Position numbers and translations under genes: made by a program
From: Curvibacter delicatus NBRC 14919
GTDB taxonomy: Bacteria; Pseudomonadota; Gammaproteobacteria; Burkholderiales; Burkholderiaceae_C
Direction of reading: 5' to 3'
Assembly (NCBI RefSeq): GCF_001592265.1
Contig: NZ_BCWP01000029.1
Coordinates: 1-42,696 of the forward strand
DNA: 42,696 nt
Notes under the pieces: generated by a model
Seen by the model: only the letters and a program-made list of their open reading frames with translations
The model's database searches: none
What the model was told of the DNA's origin: nothing
Shown here: piece by piece, positions 33,068-40,838 of the stretch
Numbering within the stretch: position 1 is the stretch's first letter
Layout: each line of letters begins with the position of its first letter

Positions 33068-33910
33068 TCAGCTCGGTTGAAGTTGGGCGTAGACGGCCGT
33101 GGCGATGCGCGCCAGCTCGCCTTTGTCGATGCCGGCCGATAAGGCGTAACCGAACTTGCCGTCGATCCAATAGAACACATTGACCGGCCCCTCCTGCGCG
33201 AAGCGGAAGCCGGTATCCTGATTGGATGCTTGCTCGTTCGTGACGTACAGCGTCAGGCGCTGCCCCGTGGTGTCGTGGTACATGAACTGCGCCACCGGGC
33301 CGCTCGATCCGGGCAACAGGCGCCCGCCGATCAGTTCGTAGCCCAGTGCACCCAGCTTCGGGGGGCGGATCTTCGCGCCCAAGCGCTTGGACAGCCAGGC
33401 GACCAACTGGTCTTCCTGGTCGGCGCCGATCTCCACCGGTCGCCGCACGTCGGGGCTGTAGACCACGTGCGCGATGGCCGCTTGCCGCGGCAGGCTGCCG
33501 GCCGCCGCGTTGACGATGACCGCCGGCCCACGGGACGACTGCGCGAGCATCTCCGCGGTTTGCCATGCGCCGCGCCCCACCCAGCCGGCGCCTGCGCCGA
33601 AGAACACCAACGCAAAGCCTGCCGCCACGCGTTCGAGCGACCAGCGCGGCAGGCGTGCACCCGCGTGGCGTGCAGCGGCGCGCGTACGCGGCGCCCGGGC
33701 CGCGTGCAGCAAGGTGTCGGGGACGGCTTCGTCCAGCACCGCGCCGTACAGCGCCTTGATCGCCTGTTTGTCTTGCCGGTAGGCCTGCAAGCGCTGCGCC
33801 TCCTGCGGGCGCTCGGCCAGGTAGGTTTCGATCTCGGCGCGCCGGGATTCGGGCAACAGGCCGTCGACAAAGGCATGCAGATCCGCTTCAGTGATGGGCA
33901 ACGGGTTCAT
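33068..33910 (-). CDS. Anti-sigma factor (transmembrane, zinc-finger-like N-terminus)
   Basis: This 280-residue protein has the N-terminal anti-sigma domain (ITEADLHAFVDGLLPESRR, YLAERPQEAQRLQAYRQDKQ), one helix near residues 92-112 (GFALVFFGAGAGWVGRG) and a periplasmic domain that could sense a signal. The Cys of classic ZAS domains are not evident. Its ATG overlaps the sigma stop (ATGA), the standard pairing. It would hold the ECF sigma at the membrane until the inducing signal, probably sulfite or a related stress, is met. Confidence 0.9.
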   Translation of the reverse strand: MNPLPITEADLHAFVDGLLPESRRAEIETYLAERPQEAQRLQAYRQDKQAIKALYGAVLDEAVPDTLLHAARAPRTRAAARHAGARLPRWSLERVAAGFALVFFGAGAGWVGRGAWQTAEMLAQSSRGPAVIVNAAAGSLPRQAAIAHVVYSPDVRRPVEIGADQEDQLVAWLSKRLGAKIRPPKLGALGYELIGGRLLPGSSGPVAQFMYHDTTGQRLTLYVTNEQASNQDTGFRFAQEGPVNVFYWIDGKFGYALSAGIDKGELARIATAVYAQLQPS

Positions 33911-34434
33911 TTCACCACCTTCAATGCCGTGGGTTGGATGCGTCCCTCCATCACGCCGCGCAGGCGCGCGCGGCCACGCGACAGCCGCGACATCACGGTG
34001 CCCAGCGGCACACCGAGCGTGCGCGCGATCTCGTCGTAGCTCATGTCCTCCAGCGCCACCAGCAGCAGCACCTCGCGCTGCTCGGGCGGGAGCTGCCGCA
34101 GTGCAATTTCGAGATCTCTCATTTCGAGGCCGTCGGTCTGTGAAGCCCTGACCGGCGACGCCAGCGCTTCTTCGTCCAGCGGCACGGCTACCACGGCGGG
34201 CCGGCGGCGCTGGTCCACATGCAGGTTGTGCAGAATGCTGAACAGCCAAGCGCGCATGTCGCCGTCCGGCCGCCAGTTGTCGATGCGGGCCCAGGCCCGC
34301 TCCAGAGCGTCCTGCACCAGATCGTCGGCAGCGGCGTGGTCGCCGACCAGCGCGCGAGCGTAGCGCCGCAGGCGCGGCAGGGCCGCCACCATCAGCGCGC
34401 CCGCCTCGGTCAACGCCACGTCCTGGGCCTTCAT
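33907..34434 (-). CDS. ECF sigma factor
   Basis: This 175-residue sigma-70-family protein has region 2 (LVGDHAAADDLVQDALERAW, GDMRAWLFSILHNLHVDQRR) and region 4 (LPPEQREVLLLVALEDMSYD, EIARTLGVPLGTVMSRLSRG) and no regions 1 or 3. It is co-transcribed with its anti-sigma factor and the sulfite dehydrogenase genes. A candidate ECF promoter lies before the first gene of the operon, which implies self-activation. A comparable sigma/anti-sigma pair is known beside the sorT sulfite dehydrogenase genes of Sinorhizobium meliloti. Confidence 0.93.
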   Translation of the reverse strand: MKAQDVALTEAGALMVAALPRLRRYARALVGDHAAADDLVQDALERAWARIDNWRPDGDMRAWLFSILHNLHVDQRRRPAVVAVPLDEEALASPVRASQTDGLEMRDLEIALRQLPPEQREVLLLVALEDMSYDEIARTLGVPLGTVMSRLSRGRARLRGVMEGRIQPTALKVVK

Positions 34435-34473
34435 CGCGCACCGACGCCGTTCGCTGCCGTCGCCCGTGGCTGC

Positions 34474-34914
34474 TCAGTAACTGGCCACTGACAGTTTCGG
34501 ATCGATCTGCCAGGTTTCGTTGACGATCTTGGCGTCGCGATAGGTCAGAACGTAGCGCACCTTGATCGGCTGCTTGCCCTCGAACTGCACGTTGGCCGTC
34601 ACGGTGGCGCCCTTGGGGTTGGCCGATTCCTCCACCTTGTCGATCGACACCTTCAGAGTCCCTTGCGACTTGGTGAACTTCTCCCAGACCCCGCGGATCG
34701 CGTCAGCGCCCGCGTAGCTGCCATCCAGCGGCCCCCCAACCCAGGTGAGTTGGGCGTTGTCGGCGTAGCCCCGCATCAGCACGGCCAGATCGCCCGAGCC
34801 GATGGCCTGGAAGTGCGTGCGGGCGTCGTCGGCGGGTCCGGCGAACGCCGTGCCGCTGAACAGGGTCGCGAGAGCGAAAGCGGTGGCGGTGGCGGTGGCG
34901 GTGAGTCGTTTCAT
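34474..34914 (-). CDS. Periplasmic SnoaL/DUF4440-like (NTF2-fold) protein
   Basis: This 146-residue protein has a signal peptide (1-25, ending GTAFA) and an NTF2-like domain: GPADDARTHFQAIGSGDLAV, LMRGYADNAQLTWVGGPLDG, then VNETWQIDPK near the end. Such proteins are frequent in ECF-sigma operons and may report or bind a small ligand. It is the first gene after the ECF-type promoter and 39 bp before the sigma gene. Confidence 0.82.
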   Translation of the reverse strand: MKRLTATATATAFALATLFSGTAFAGPADDARTHFQAIGSGDLAVLMRGYADNAQLTWVGGPLDGSYAGADAIRGVWEKFTKSQGTLKVSIDKVEESANPKGATVTANVQFEGKQPIKVRYVLTYRDAKIVNETWQIDPKLSVASY

Positions 34915-34964
34915 GATCGGTAGTCCTTAGTACGTGGGTGGAAGAAATGAGGTTGACATTGAGG

Positions 34965-34993
34965 TATACGGGAGCGTCGGCCGGTTTATTCCC
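34965..34993 (-). promoter_or_regulatory. Candidate ECF-sigma promoter of the sulfite operon
   Basis: On the minus strand GGGAATAAA is followed after 15 nt by CGTATA, fitting ECF -35 (GGAAT) and -10 (CGT) elements. The predicted start is near 34957, giving a leader of about 40 nt before the NTF2-like gene. AAGGA precedes that ATG. Confidence 0.6.
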
Positions 34994-35031
34994 GCCTGGG
35001 CGCAAAACTCATCGCCTCATCGCGGCATGCT

Positions 35032-36078
35032 TCACCCCAGCCAGTGGCTGACGGCCCGGTTCACACCATAGCCGCCGACCATCAGAAAACCGAACAGCGT
35101 GGCCGCCAGCAGCAAGGGCTTAAGGCCCGCTTGGCGGATGGCTCCCACGTGGGTACGCAGCCCGAGCGCGGCCATCGCCATGGCCAGCAGCACGGTGTCG
35201 AGCTGCACCAGGGCCGCGACCCATTGCGGCGGCAGCCACCCCAGCGAATTCACGCCGGCGGCGGCGATGAACACCAGCGCGAACCAGGGAATGGTGATGC
35301 GGGCCGCGCCACCCTGTCCGTCGGCCCGGTCGGCCCTTGACAGCGCCAGCAGGAACGGCGCAAGCATCATCACGCGCAGCATCTTGACGATGACGGCCGT
35401 GGCGGCGGCCGGCTCGCTGACGCTGCGCCCGGCGGCCACCACCTGCGCCACCTCGTGGATCGTCGAGCCCGCGTACACGCCATAGGCCTGCTCGGACAGG
35501 TGCAGGTACGGGTACAGCAGCGGGTAGGCGAACATCGCCAGCGTGCCGAACACGACCACCGTGGCCACGGCCACCGACACCTTGTGCGCCTGCGCGCGCA
35601 CCACCGGCTCGGCGGCCATCACGGCGGCGGCGCCGCAGATCGCGCTGCCCGCGCCGATCAGCATCGAGGTCTGCCGGTCCAGCTTGAACACGCGCGTGCC
35701 CAGCTGCAGCGCGAGAACAAAGGTCAGCGCCACCATCAGCGCATCGATCACCACGCCGGCCCAGCCGATGGCGCCGATCTGCTGGAAGGTGATGCGAAAA
35801 CCGTACAGCACGATGCCCGCGCGCAGCAGCCGGTTCTTGGAGAAATCGACCCCGGCAGCCGTGTGCGCGGCGATGGCCGGAAAGAACGTGTTGCCGGCCA
35901 CGATGCCCAGCACGATGGCCAGCGTCAGCGCCGACAGGCCCCAGCGCCCCGCCCAAGGCGTCTGCGCCGCCACCATGGCGGCGGCGGCAAGTAGCCCCGC
36001 CAGCGCCAGGCCTTGCCACCAGGCACGCGTCCTCCAGGTCGGAGGCGCAGAGGTCGTGGCGGACAACGAGGTGGACAT
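35032..36078 (-). CDS. yeiH: YeiH/UPF0324-family putative sulfate/sulfite exporter
   Basis: This 348-residue membrane protein has about ten helices. UPF0324 landmarks are LTLAIVLGIVAGNTF, VDFSKNRLLRAGIVLYGFRI, GAGSAICGAAAVMAAEPVVR and YAGSTIHEVAQVVAAG. The family is annotated as a sulfate exporter and in enterobacteria is controlled by the sulfite-sensing LysR regulator YeiE. AAGGAG lies 7 nt before the ATG. Here the YeiE-like gene is divergent, 131 bp away. Export of sulfite or sulfate produced by SorAB would be a coherent role. Confidence 0.88.
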   Translation of the reverse strand: MSTSLSATTSAPPTWRTRAWWQGLALAGLLAAAAMVAAQTPWAGRWGLSALTLAIVLGIVAGNTFFPAIAAHTAAGVDFSKNRLLRAGIVLYGFRITFQQIGAIGWAGVVIDALMVALTFVLALQLGTRVFKLDRQTSMLIGAGSAICGAAAVMAAEPVVRAQAHKVSVAVATVVVFGTLAMFAYPLLYPYLHLSEQAYGVYAGSTIHEVAQVVAAGRSVSEPAAATAVIVKMLRVMMLAPFLLALSRADRADGQGGAARITIPWFALVFIAAAGVNSLGWLPPQWVAALVQLDTVLLAMAMAALGLRTHVGAIRQAGLKPLLLAATLFGFLMVGGYGVNRAVSHWLG

Positions 36079-36197
36079 GGTCGGACTCCTTCACGGAAAA
36101 CGTTGGCTGGCGCTTAGAGACCGCTATGAGCGCCGCGATGCACGTCAGCTTCCTGCATCTGGTACCATGAGTCCAATACATTCTTTTCAAGAAAACG

Positions 36198-36210
36198 TAA
36201 CTTTAAGTTA
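36198..36210. promoter_or_regulatory. Palindrome at the yeiE-like start
   Basis: TAACTT-T-AAGTTA is a perfect inverted repeat that overlaps the first base of the LysR gene's ATG. A second repeat, TTCTT-ttc-AAGAA, lies just upstream (36181-36193). Both are candidates for LysR autoregulation and for control of the divergent exporter. Only symmetry and place support this. Confidence 0.4.
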
Positions 36211-37124
36211 TGCGACTGAATCTTCACCTGCTGCGCGTGTTCTTCACTGTGGCTGAGCTGCGAAGCTTCTCGCGCGCGGCCGAGGCCCTGTTCATCAGCC
36301 AGCCCGCTGTCTCCAAAGCCGTGCGCGAGCTGGAATGCCAGATCGGCCTACCCTTGCTCGAACGTGGCGCGGGCGGCCCCAAGAGCGCCCGGGGCGTGCA
36401 ACTGACGCCGGACGGTGCGGCGGTGTTCGAGCATGCACGGGGCATCTTTGCGCTGGAGCGGGCCGCGATCGAAGACGTGCAGGCGCGCGTGGGGCTGCAG
36501 CGCGGTCGCCTGCGGGTGGGGGCCAGCACCACCGTGGGTGCCTACTGGCTGCCCCAACTGCTGGCGGACTTTGTGCATCGCCATCCAGCCGTCGATGTGC
36601 AAGTGGTTCAGGGCAACACGCAGATGGTCTGCGAGGCCCTGCTCGACTGCCGCATCGACATCGGTCTGGTCGAGGGCGATGTGCACGACCCGCGTCTTGC
36701 AGCGCACACGTGGCGCGAGGAGCCGCTGTGCGTCGTCGCTGGCGTGCACTCGCCGCTGGCGCGCAGCCGACGCCTCACCGCCGCCACACTGAGCAGCGAG
36801 ATCTGGCTGCTGCGCGAGCCGGGCTCCGGCACCCGCGACGTGGCCGACCGGCTGCTGCACGAACTCGCGATCCGGCCACAGCGATGCATAGAGATCGGCA
36901 GCAACGAAGGCATCGCCCGCGCCGTCGCGGCCGGCCTGGGGGTGGCACTGCTGCCGATGCGCGTGGTGCGCGAGCTGCTGGCGCTGCGTGAAGTGGCTGC
37001 CCTCAAGCTATCAGGCGCACCCAAGCTGGTCCGGCTCCTGTGGCGCGTGGAACTGAAGGGCCGTCCGCCGTCGCCGCTGGTGCTGGCCTGGCGTGAGGCG
37101 CTGGCGCGCCCGCTCGCGCACTGA
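36210..37124 (+). CDS. LysR-family regulator (YeiE/CysB-like)
   Basis: This 304-residue protein has a LysR HTH at 1-60 (FTVAELRSFSRAAEALFISQ, PAVSKAVRELECQIGLPLLE) and a CysB-type effector domain: RLRVGASTTVGAYWLPQLLA, VVQGNTQMVCEALLDCRIDI, LVEGDVHDP, LREPGSGTRDV. The ASTTVGxYxLP block is shared with CbbR, CysB and YeiE types. Divergence from yeiH strongly suggests a YeiE-like sulfite-responsive activator. The specific ligand residues were not checked. Confidence 0.88.
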   Translation: MRLNLHLLRVFFTVAELRSFSRAAEALFISQPAVSKAVRELECQIGLPLLERGAGGPKSARGVQLTPDGAAVFEHARGIFALERAAIEDVQARVGLQRGRLRVGASTTVGAYWLPQLLADFVHRHPAVDVQVVQGNTQMVCEALLDCRIDIGLVEGDVHDPRLAAHTWREEPLCVVAGVHSPLARSRRLTAATLSSEIWLLREPGSGTRDVADRLLHELAIRPQRCIEIGSNEGIARAVAAGLGVALLPMRVVRELLALREVAALKLSGAPKLVRLLWRVELKGRPPSPLVLAWREALARPLAH

Positions 37125-37169
37125 CCGGGCGCGAGCGGGCCGCTCTGCTGTCGTTGCCTTCAGGAGTAG

Positions 37170-37361
37170 TCGTCTGAGCTGCGCGAGTTACTGGCACCAG
37201 ATCGCATTCACAAGCTGACCGAGCAGGAGTTCGTAGATGCCGTTTCCCGGGTGCACGCGATCCGAGACCAGGCCGTCAGGCAGGGATACGAGCACTTGGT
37301 CTTGCCTGACCGACCGCAGGCCGGCGACGACAAGGTGGAAAAGTTCGGCGAGTGGCTCTGA
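37170..37361 (+). pseudogene. Unrecognised 63-residue C-terminal fragment
   Basis: An open frame directly after a TAG encodes SSELRELLAPDRIHKLTEQE, then a charged helical stretch ending KFGEWL before TGA. It has no start codon near its beginning and good codon quality, so it looks like the 3' end of a truncated gene. I do not recognise the family. The rest of the 37125-37528 spacer shows nothing else I can support. Confidence 0.35.
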
Positions 37362-37528
37362 CGGCAGCGATTCGCGGAACGCGATCCGCAGCGACGACTG
37401 CCGAAGTGGCTTATTGCTTCAATCGCCGATTCGATCTTAAAACCACCCTCCCGCGCCTGATCATCGCAGCGGCGCGTACGTGCGCTTGCCCGTTGCAGAT
37501 GATCAGGTGGGCTGAGGGACATTGCTAA

Positions 37529-38739
37529 GGAAGGTCTGCAAAACCTTCCTGCCAGACTGCCGGGATGGGACAATAGCGACATGAAGCAGATGAGTCTGGA
37601 GGCGCCGATGTATACGGGCTTTGAGCTGCGCGCCAAGCGCACCCGCAAGCGTGCGTTTTTGGAGCAGATGGACCGTGTGGTGCCGTGGGCAGAGTTGGTC
37701 GCACTCATCGAGCCGTATGCGCCGAAGGCGGGTCCCAAGGGTGGGCGGCCACCCTTTGCGGTAGAGAAGCTGCTGAGGATTCATTTTTTGCAGCAGTGGT
37801 TTGGTCTGTCGGACCCGGCGGTGGAGGAAGCCTTGTACGACACGCCGCTGCTGGCGAGCTTTGTTGGTCTGGACCTGGGGGTGGATGTCGTGCCGGATGA
37901 GAGCACCATCCTGCGCTTTCGCCACCTGCTGGAGCAACACGGCCTGAGCCAGCGTATCCTCGAGACGGTCAATCGCATCCTGACCGAGCGTGGCCTCATG
38001 CTCAAGAGCGGCACCATCGTGGATGCCACGCTCATTGCTGCTCCCAGCTCGACCAAGAACGCCCGCCGTGAGCGCGACCCTGAGATGCACCAGACGAAGA
38101 AGGGCAACCAGTGGTACTTCGGCATGAAAGCGCACGTTGGGGTCGACGCCGAGACAGGGCTGGTACACACGGTGGTGGCCACCGCTGCCAACGTCTCGGA
38201 TGTGACGCAGGCGCATCGGCTCTTGCACGGGCAAGAGACCGACGTCTTTGCCGATGCGGGCTATCAGGGAGTGGACAAGCGAGCGGAAAACCAGGGCAAG
38301 CAAGTCGCTTGGCACGTGGCCATGCGGCCGGGCAAGCGCCGGGCATTGGACAAGCGCACTTTTCTTGGCCAGGTGATGGATGCCTTGGAACGCACCAAGG
38401 CGCGCATTCGTGCCAAGGGTGAGCATCCGTTTCGGGTACTCAAATGCCAGTTTGGCTACCGCAAGACGCCCTATCGAGGCTTGGCCAAGAACGGCGCGCA
38501 GCTCAACGTCCTGTTTGCGCTGGTCAATCTGTGGCTGGCGCGCAAAGCCTTGCTGGCTGCGACGGGATAAGTGCGCCCGCAGTGGGCTCACTGGGGCCGG
38601 ATGAGGCTGCAGAGGGCCCACGAAGGGGCTTGCTGGAGCCCAAGAACCGTTCAGCATCTGTTTCGATCCCATCCTACGAAACGATATTGACCCTGAACTC
38701 GTCGCCACGAACGAGTGGGCGGGGTAGTGCAGAGGTTCC
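37529..38739 (+). mobile_element. IS5-family insertion sequence, right copy
   Basis: A 1,211-bp element distinct from the left IS. The left end reads GGAAGGTCTGCAAAACC and the right end, in complement, GGAACCTCTGCACTACC; 12 of 17 positions agree. The left end contains its own hairpin (GGAAGGT-n7-ACCTTCC). Flanks are CTAA on the left and CTAG on the right. The right boundary is fixed by the ATPase frame joining at CTAG and not only by the repeat. Confidence 0.8.
37581..38570 (+). CDS. IS5-family DDE transposase
   Basis: This 329-residue transposase is related to but clearly different from the left one. DDE residues are Asp148 (IVDATLIAAPSSTKN), Asp225 (FADAGYQGVDKRAEN) and Glu281 (GEHPFRVLKCQFGYRKTPYR). 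Shared family blocks are LLRIHFLQQWFGLSDPAVEE and MHQTKKGNQWYFGMKAHVGV. The gene appears intact. Confidence 0.93.
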   Translation: MKQMSLEAPMYTGFELRAKRTRKRAFLEQMDRVVPWAELVALIEPYAPKAGPKGGRPPFAVEKLLRIHFLQQWFGLSDPAVEEALYDTPLLASFVGLDLGVDVVPDESTILRFRHLLEQHGLSQRILETVNRILTERGLMLKSGTIVDATLIAAPSSTKNARRERDPEMHQTKKGNQWYFGMKAHVGVDAETGLVHTVVATAANVSDVTQAHRLLHGQETDVFADAGYQGVDKRAENQGKQVAWHVAMRPGKRRALDKRTFLGQVMDALERTKARIRAKGEHPFRVLKCQFGYRKTPYRGLAKNGAQLNVLFALVNLWLARKALLAATG

Positions 38740-38743
38740 CTAG
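38740..38743. repeat. Right CTAG target-site copy of the 13-kb transposon
   Basis: The four bases after the right IS end equal those before the left IS at 25720-25723. On the minus strand they supply the CTA codon and following G at which the ATPase frame breaks. Confidence 0.65.
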
Positions 38744-40126
38744 GGCAAGCTCATCAATCGCCCTTTTGTCGGTTACTGCGGTTGCCTCCAAATCTTTGCA
38801 CTGCTTCTCATTGCCTGCATAGTCAAACTCTTGAATTTCTGCCGCAGCAAAATGAAGCTCAAGAGACTTCTTGGCTTTGGAGGTTTCCACACTGAAGTTG
38901 TCCGTCTTATTGTTGTGCTTCTTCACTAAATCAACAATGGACGACAAGATCACATTGAAGTTCGTCACATCATCCTCAAACACATCCGCAATCTGAATGT
39001 CGGTCTTTAAGGGGTCGGTGATTTTTGCCTTCAGGGCTTCCCGCCAGCCTTCAATTTGCTCATTGATTTTTTCAGCAGCTTCCTTGTATTGCCCTTCTAG
39101 CTTCGTCGCCTCAGTGGCGAACTCTTTATAAAAGCCTGTTGATGCAGGCAGGCTATTAGCGGGGGCGCCTTGGGATTCAATCCACGTCGCCGCATTGTTC
39201 AATCTCGTTTGGAAGTCTGTGAATTCCTTGCTGAAATGAGCCGCCAAGACCTCCGCACGAGCTTTGGTGAACGGTTCCCCGCAGAATTCGCAAGATTCTG
39301 ATTTGTAATGTTCATGGATTTCCATGCCCTTCTGCACCCAATCACGGATATCAGGATTATCTGTAAGCCGCTCTATCGCCTGATTAATCGCTGTCGTTCC
39401 AATCAGGTCGCGGATGCGACCTGCGGCCTTCTTGAAGTAGCCTTCTTCAATTGCTGTTGAGACGAAGGTAATGCTTGGCAGATGGTCCGGCTTTGCTGCA
39501 TTTGTTAGTTCAATGACTTTCTCGTCAGAAAGCACGGACTCTTTCTTTGCAACCGATTCACCATGGCCCTCAATGAACTTCAAGAGCTTGCGGCGGTCAT
39601 AGTTTAGATAATAGCTATCGCTAGTATCAATCGCCTGAAGACCCGTCTTCATCTTTTTGGCCGCATTGGTCAGAAATTTATCCTGTGCTTCCGTCTTTGT
39701 ACGGATTTCCGTCAGCTTTGCCGCGTGTGCTTTTTGCTTTTCCCCAAGTTCACCCTTCTTCCTCTCCAAAGCCTGAAGATCATCAATTTTCTCTTTGGCA
39801 ATGAGGAGAATGCTTTTTACCGACTCATCCCAATTAATGTTCTCGTGGATGAATCGTTGATTGAAAACATGGATGTTCAGTTGTGAATCCGCCAGGTTTG
39901 CTTCAGTGAGTGACGTCCCATCGTCTAGTACGATGGAGAACTGCGCCTCAGCAAAGCGAGGAATCAGTGAACGACGCTCAAGGCAAGAGAAGACATTAGA
40001 AAGGGTTGACTTTCCAGTGCCATTCCAACCATAGATAAGGTTGTACCTGCCAAACTGCTGAATGCCAGACCCGTTGTAGTCGGTGAAGATGCCGAACTGC
40101 CGAAGGCGATTGATGCGAAGAATCAC
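38741..40126 (-). pseudogene. AAA_13-type ATPase (RloC/PrrC-like architecture), 5' part cut by transposon
   Basis: 462 codons remain of an SMC/Rad50-like ATPase. The Walker A motif is GWNGTGKST at about residues 33-41, after LRQFGIFTDYNGSGIQQFG. Long coiled-coil runs follow. CEFCGEPF (Cys279 and Cys282) looks like a zinc hook. RloC-type anticodon nucleases and several AAA_13 phage-defence proteins share this form. The GTG start has GGGGGAGC upstream. At 38743 the frame enters the right IS and ends after 29 foreign codons, before any Walker B or nuclease domain. The continuing piece is at 25625-25723. Base composition is visibly more AT-rich than the chromosome genes, which suggests acquisition. 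Confidence 0.8.
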
Positions 40127-40536
40127 TTTTAGAGCTCCCCCAACCGTGTGCCAGTCAAGCACAGGCATCACCTAGTTGTGATCTCTATATGTAAGCGAAT
40201 GAAATGATTCTGTGACGACCGCATGGCTATCGTTAACCCTTAGAAGGACATTCTTTGATTCACCCCGTGGCGAGGGCTGACCCGCGCTGCTGATCTTGGT
40301 CATTGTGGCCTTTGCGCGGCCAGCCGTTGGCTGCCGCTCATGTCCTGCGTTGAACGACAGCTATAGGGCGACGCGTTCGACGATTTGAACGCCGGCAACC
40401 GCTGCAAAGCCGTCGCCTGCCTTGGACTGCCAACGGTCGGCAACGGGTCGAACAGCGACTCCCGGCCAGGAGTGGTCTTTCAGGCTCGCGGGTCGGTTGA
40501 CAGTTTCAGACTGGAAGCGGTCAAGTGGGCTGCCCG
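40127..40536. other. 410-bp region without a recognised gene
   Basis: I find no convincing coding frame between the ATPase start and the small ParS-type gene. There is a GCCAGCC/GGCTG stem near 40319-40334 and otherwise no repeat or terminator. Short frames here lack ribosome sites and known motifs. It may hold the ATPase promoter. Confidence 0.4.
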
Positions 40537-40779
40537 TTACGTAAATGCACCCGCCTGCGCCCTTGCCAGCAACGTGGTTAAGACTTCTAGCCCATCCTCC
40601 GAGCTCAAAAGCTCCACCGGCCGTTGACCACCAAGCGCCGGCAGCGGCCTGTCAAGCCACTTAAGCAGCCATTCCCTGGCATCAAAGCCTGTCGCATCAC
40701 CTGACTCCTCAACCATCTTTTGCACCTGAGTGACGAGGGCATCAATGGCCATTTCCTTGCGTGTTAGCTTGTCAGACAT
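40537..40779 (-). CDS. Small ParS/MbcA-type (DUF2384) antitoxin-domain protein
   Basis: This 80-residue protein consists of a short helical N-terminus (KLTRKEMAIDALVTQVQKMV) and a DUF2384 domain: EWLLKWLDRPLPALGGQRPV, then ELLSSEDGLEVLTTLLARAQ. In known systems this domain binds a RES-type NAD-degrading toxin, usually with an Xre HTH in front. Here no HTH and no RES gene are present. It follows the metallophosphoesterase gene by 59 bp on the same strand, which is therefore the natural partner candidate. Confidence 0.75.
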   Translation of the reverse strand: MSDKLTRKEMAIDALVTQVQKMVEESGDATGFDAREWLLKWLDRPLPALGGQRPVELLSSEDGLEVLTTLLARAQAGAFT

Positions 40780-40838
40780 GATTCAAAACTCCGCGGTGAT
40801 GGGCTATACGTAAATGAAACCGAATGGGGAGAGACGCG

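Larger units (their letters stand above)
25724..38739. mobile_element. 13-kb composite-type transposon carrying sulfite metabolism genes
   Basis: Two different IS5-family elements in the same orientation bound a 13,016-bp segment with CTAG outside both ends. The segment splits an AAA ATPase gene whose frame is restored by its removal. The outer terminal repeats are related (GGAAGGTCTGAAC on the left, GGAACCTCTGCAC on the right), which could allow one transposase to act on both. Cargo: sorAB sulfite dehydrogenase with ECF sigma and anti-sigma factor, YVTN, DUF305 and NTF2-like proteins, YeiH exporter and YeiE-like regulator, plus IS3 fragments and broken genes. The inner flanks of the two IS copies are both CTAA. 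Confidence 0.65.

Noticed and set aside
32580-33566. In-frame upstream extension of the YVTN protein gene
   Set aside because: It covers the DUF305 gene and part of the anti-sigma gene in another frame; the signal peptide and AAGGA site fix the start at 32579.
26884-37528. Attempt to join the inner flanks at CTAA to rebuild a gene
   Set aside because: The joined frame reads GLRDIAKAEVAKAEAEL but meets a TGA eight codons upstream, so no intact gene is restored by this join alone.
38741-40126. Calling the ATPase an active RloC/PrrC anticodon nuclease
   Set aside because: Walker B and any nuclease domain are absent from both visible pieces, so only the architecture class can be stated.
40127-40536. 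RES-type toxin gene expected next to a ParS-type antitoxin
   Set aside because: No frame of suitable length or with RES motifs exists here on either strand.
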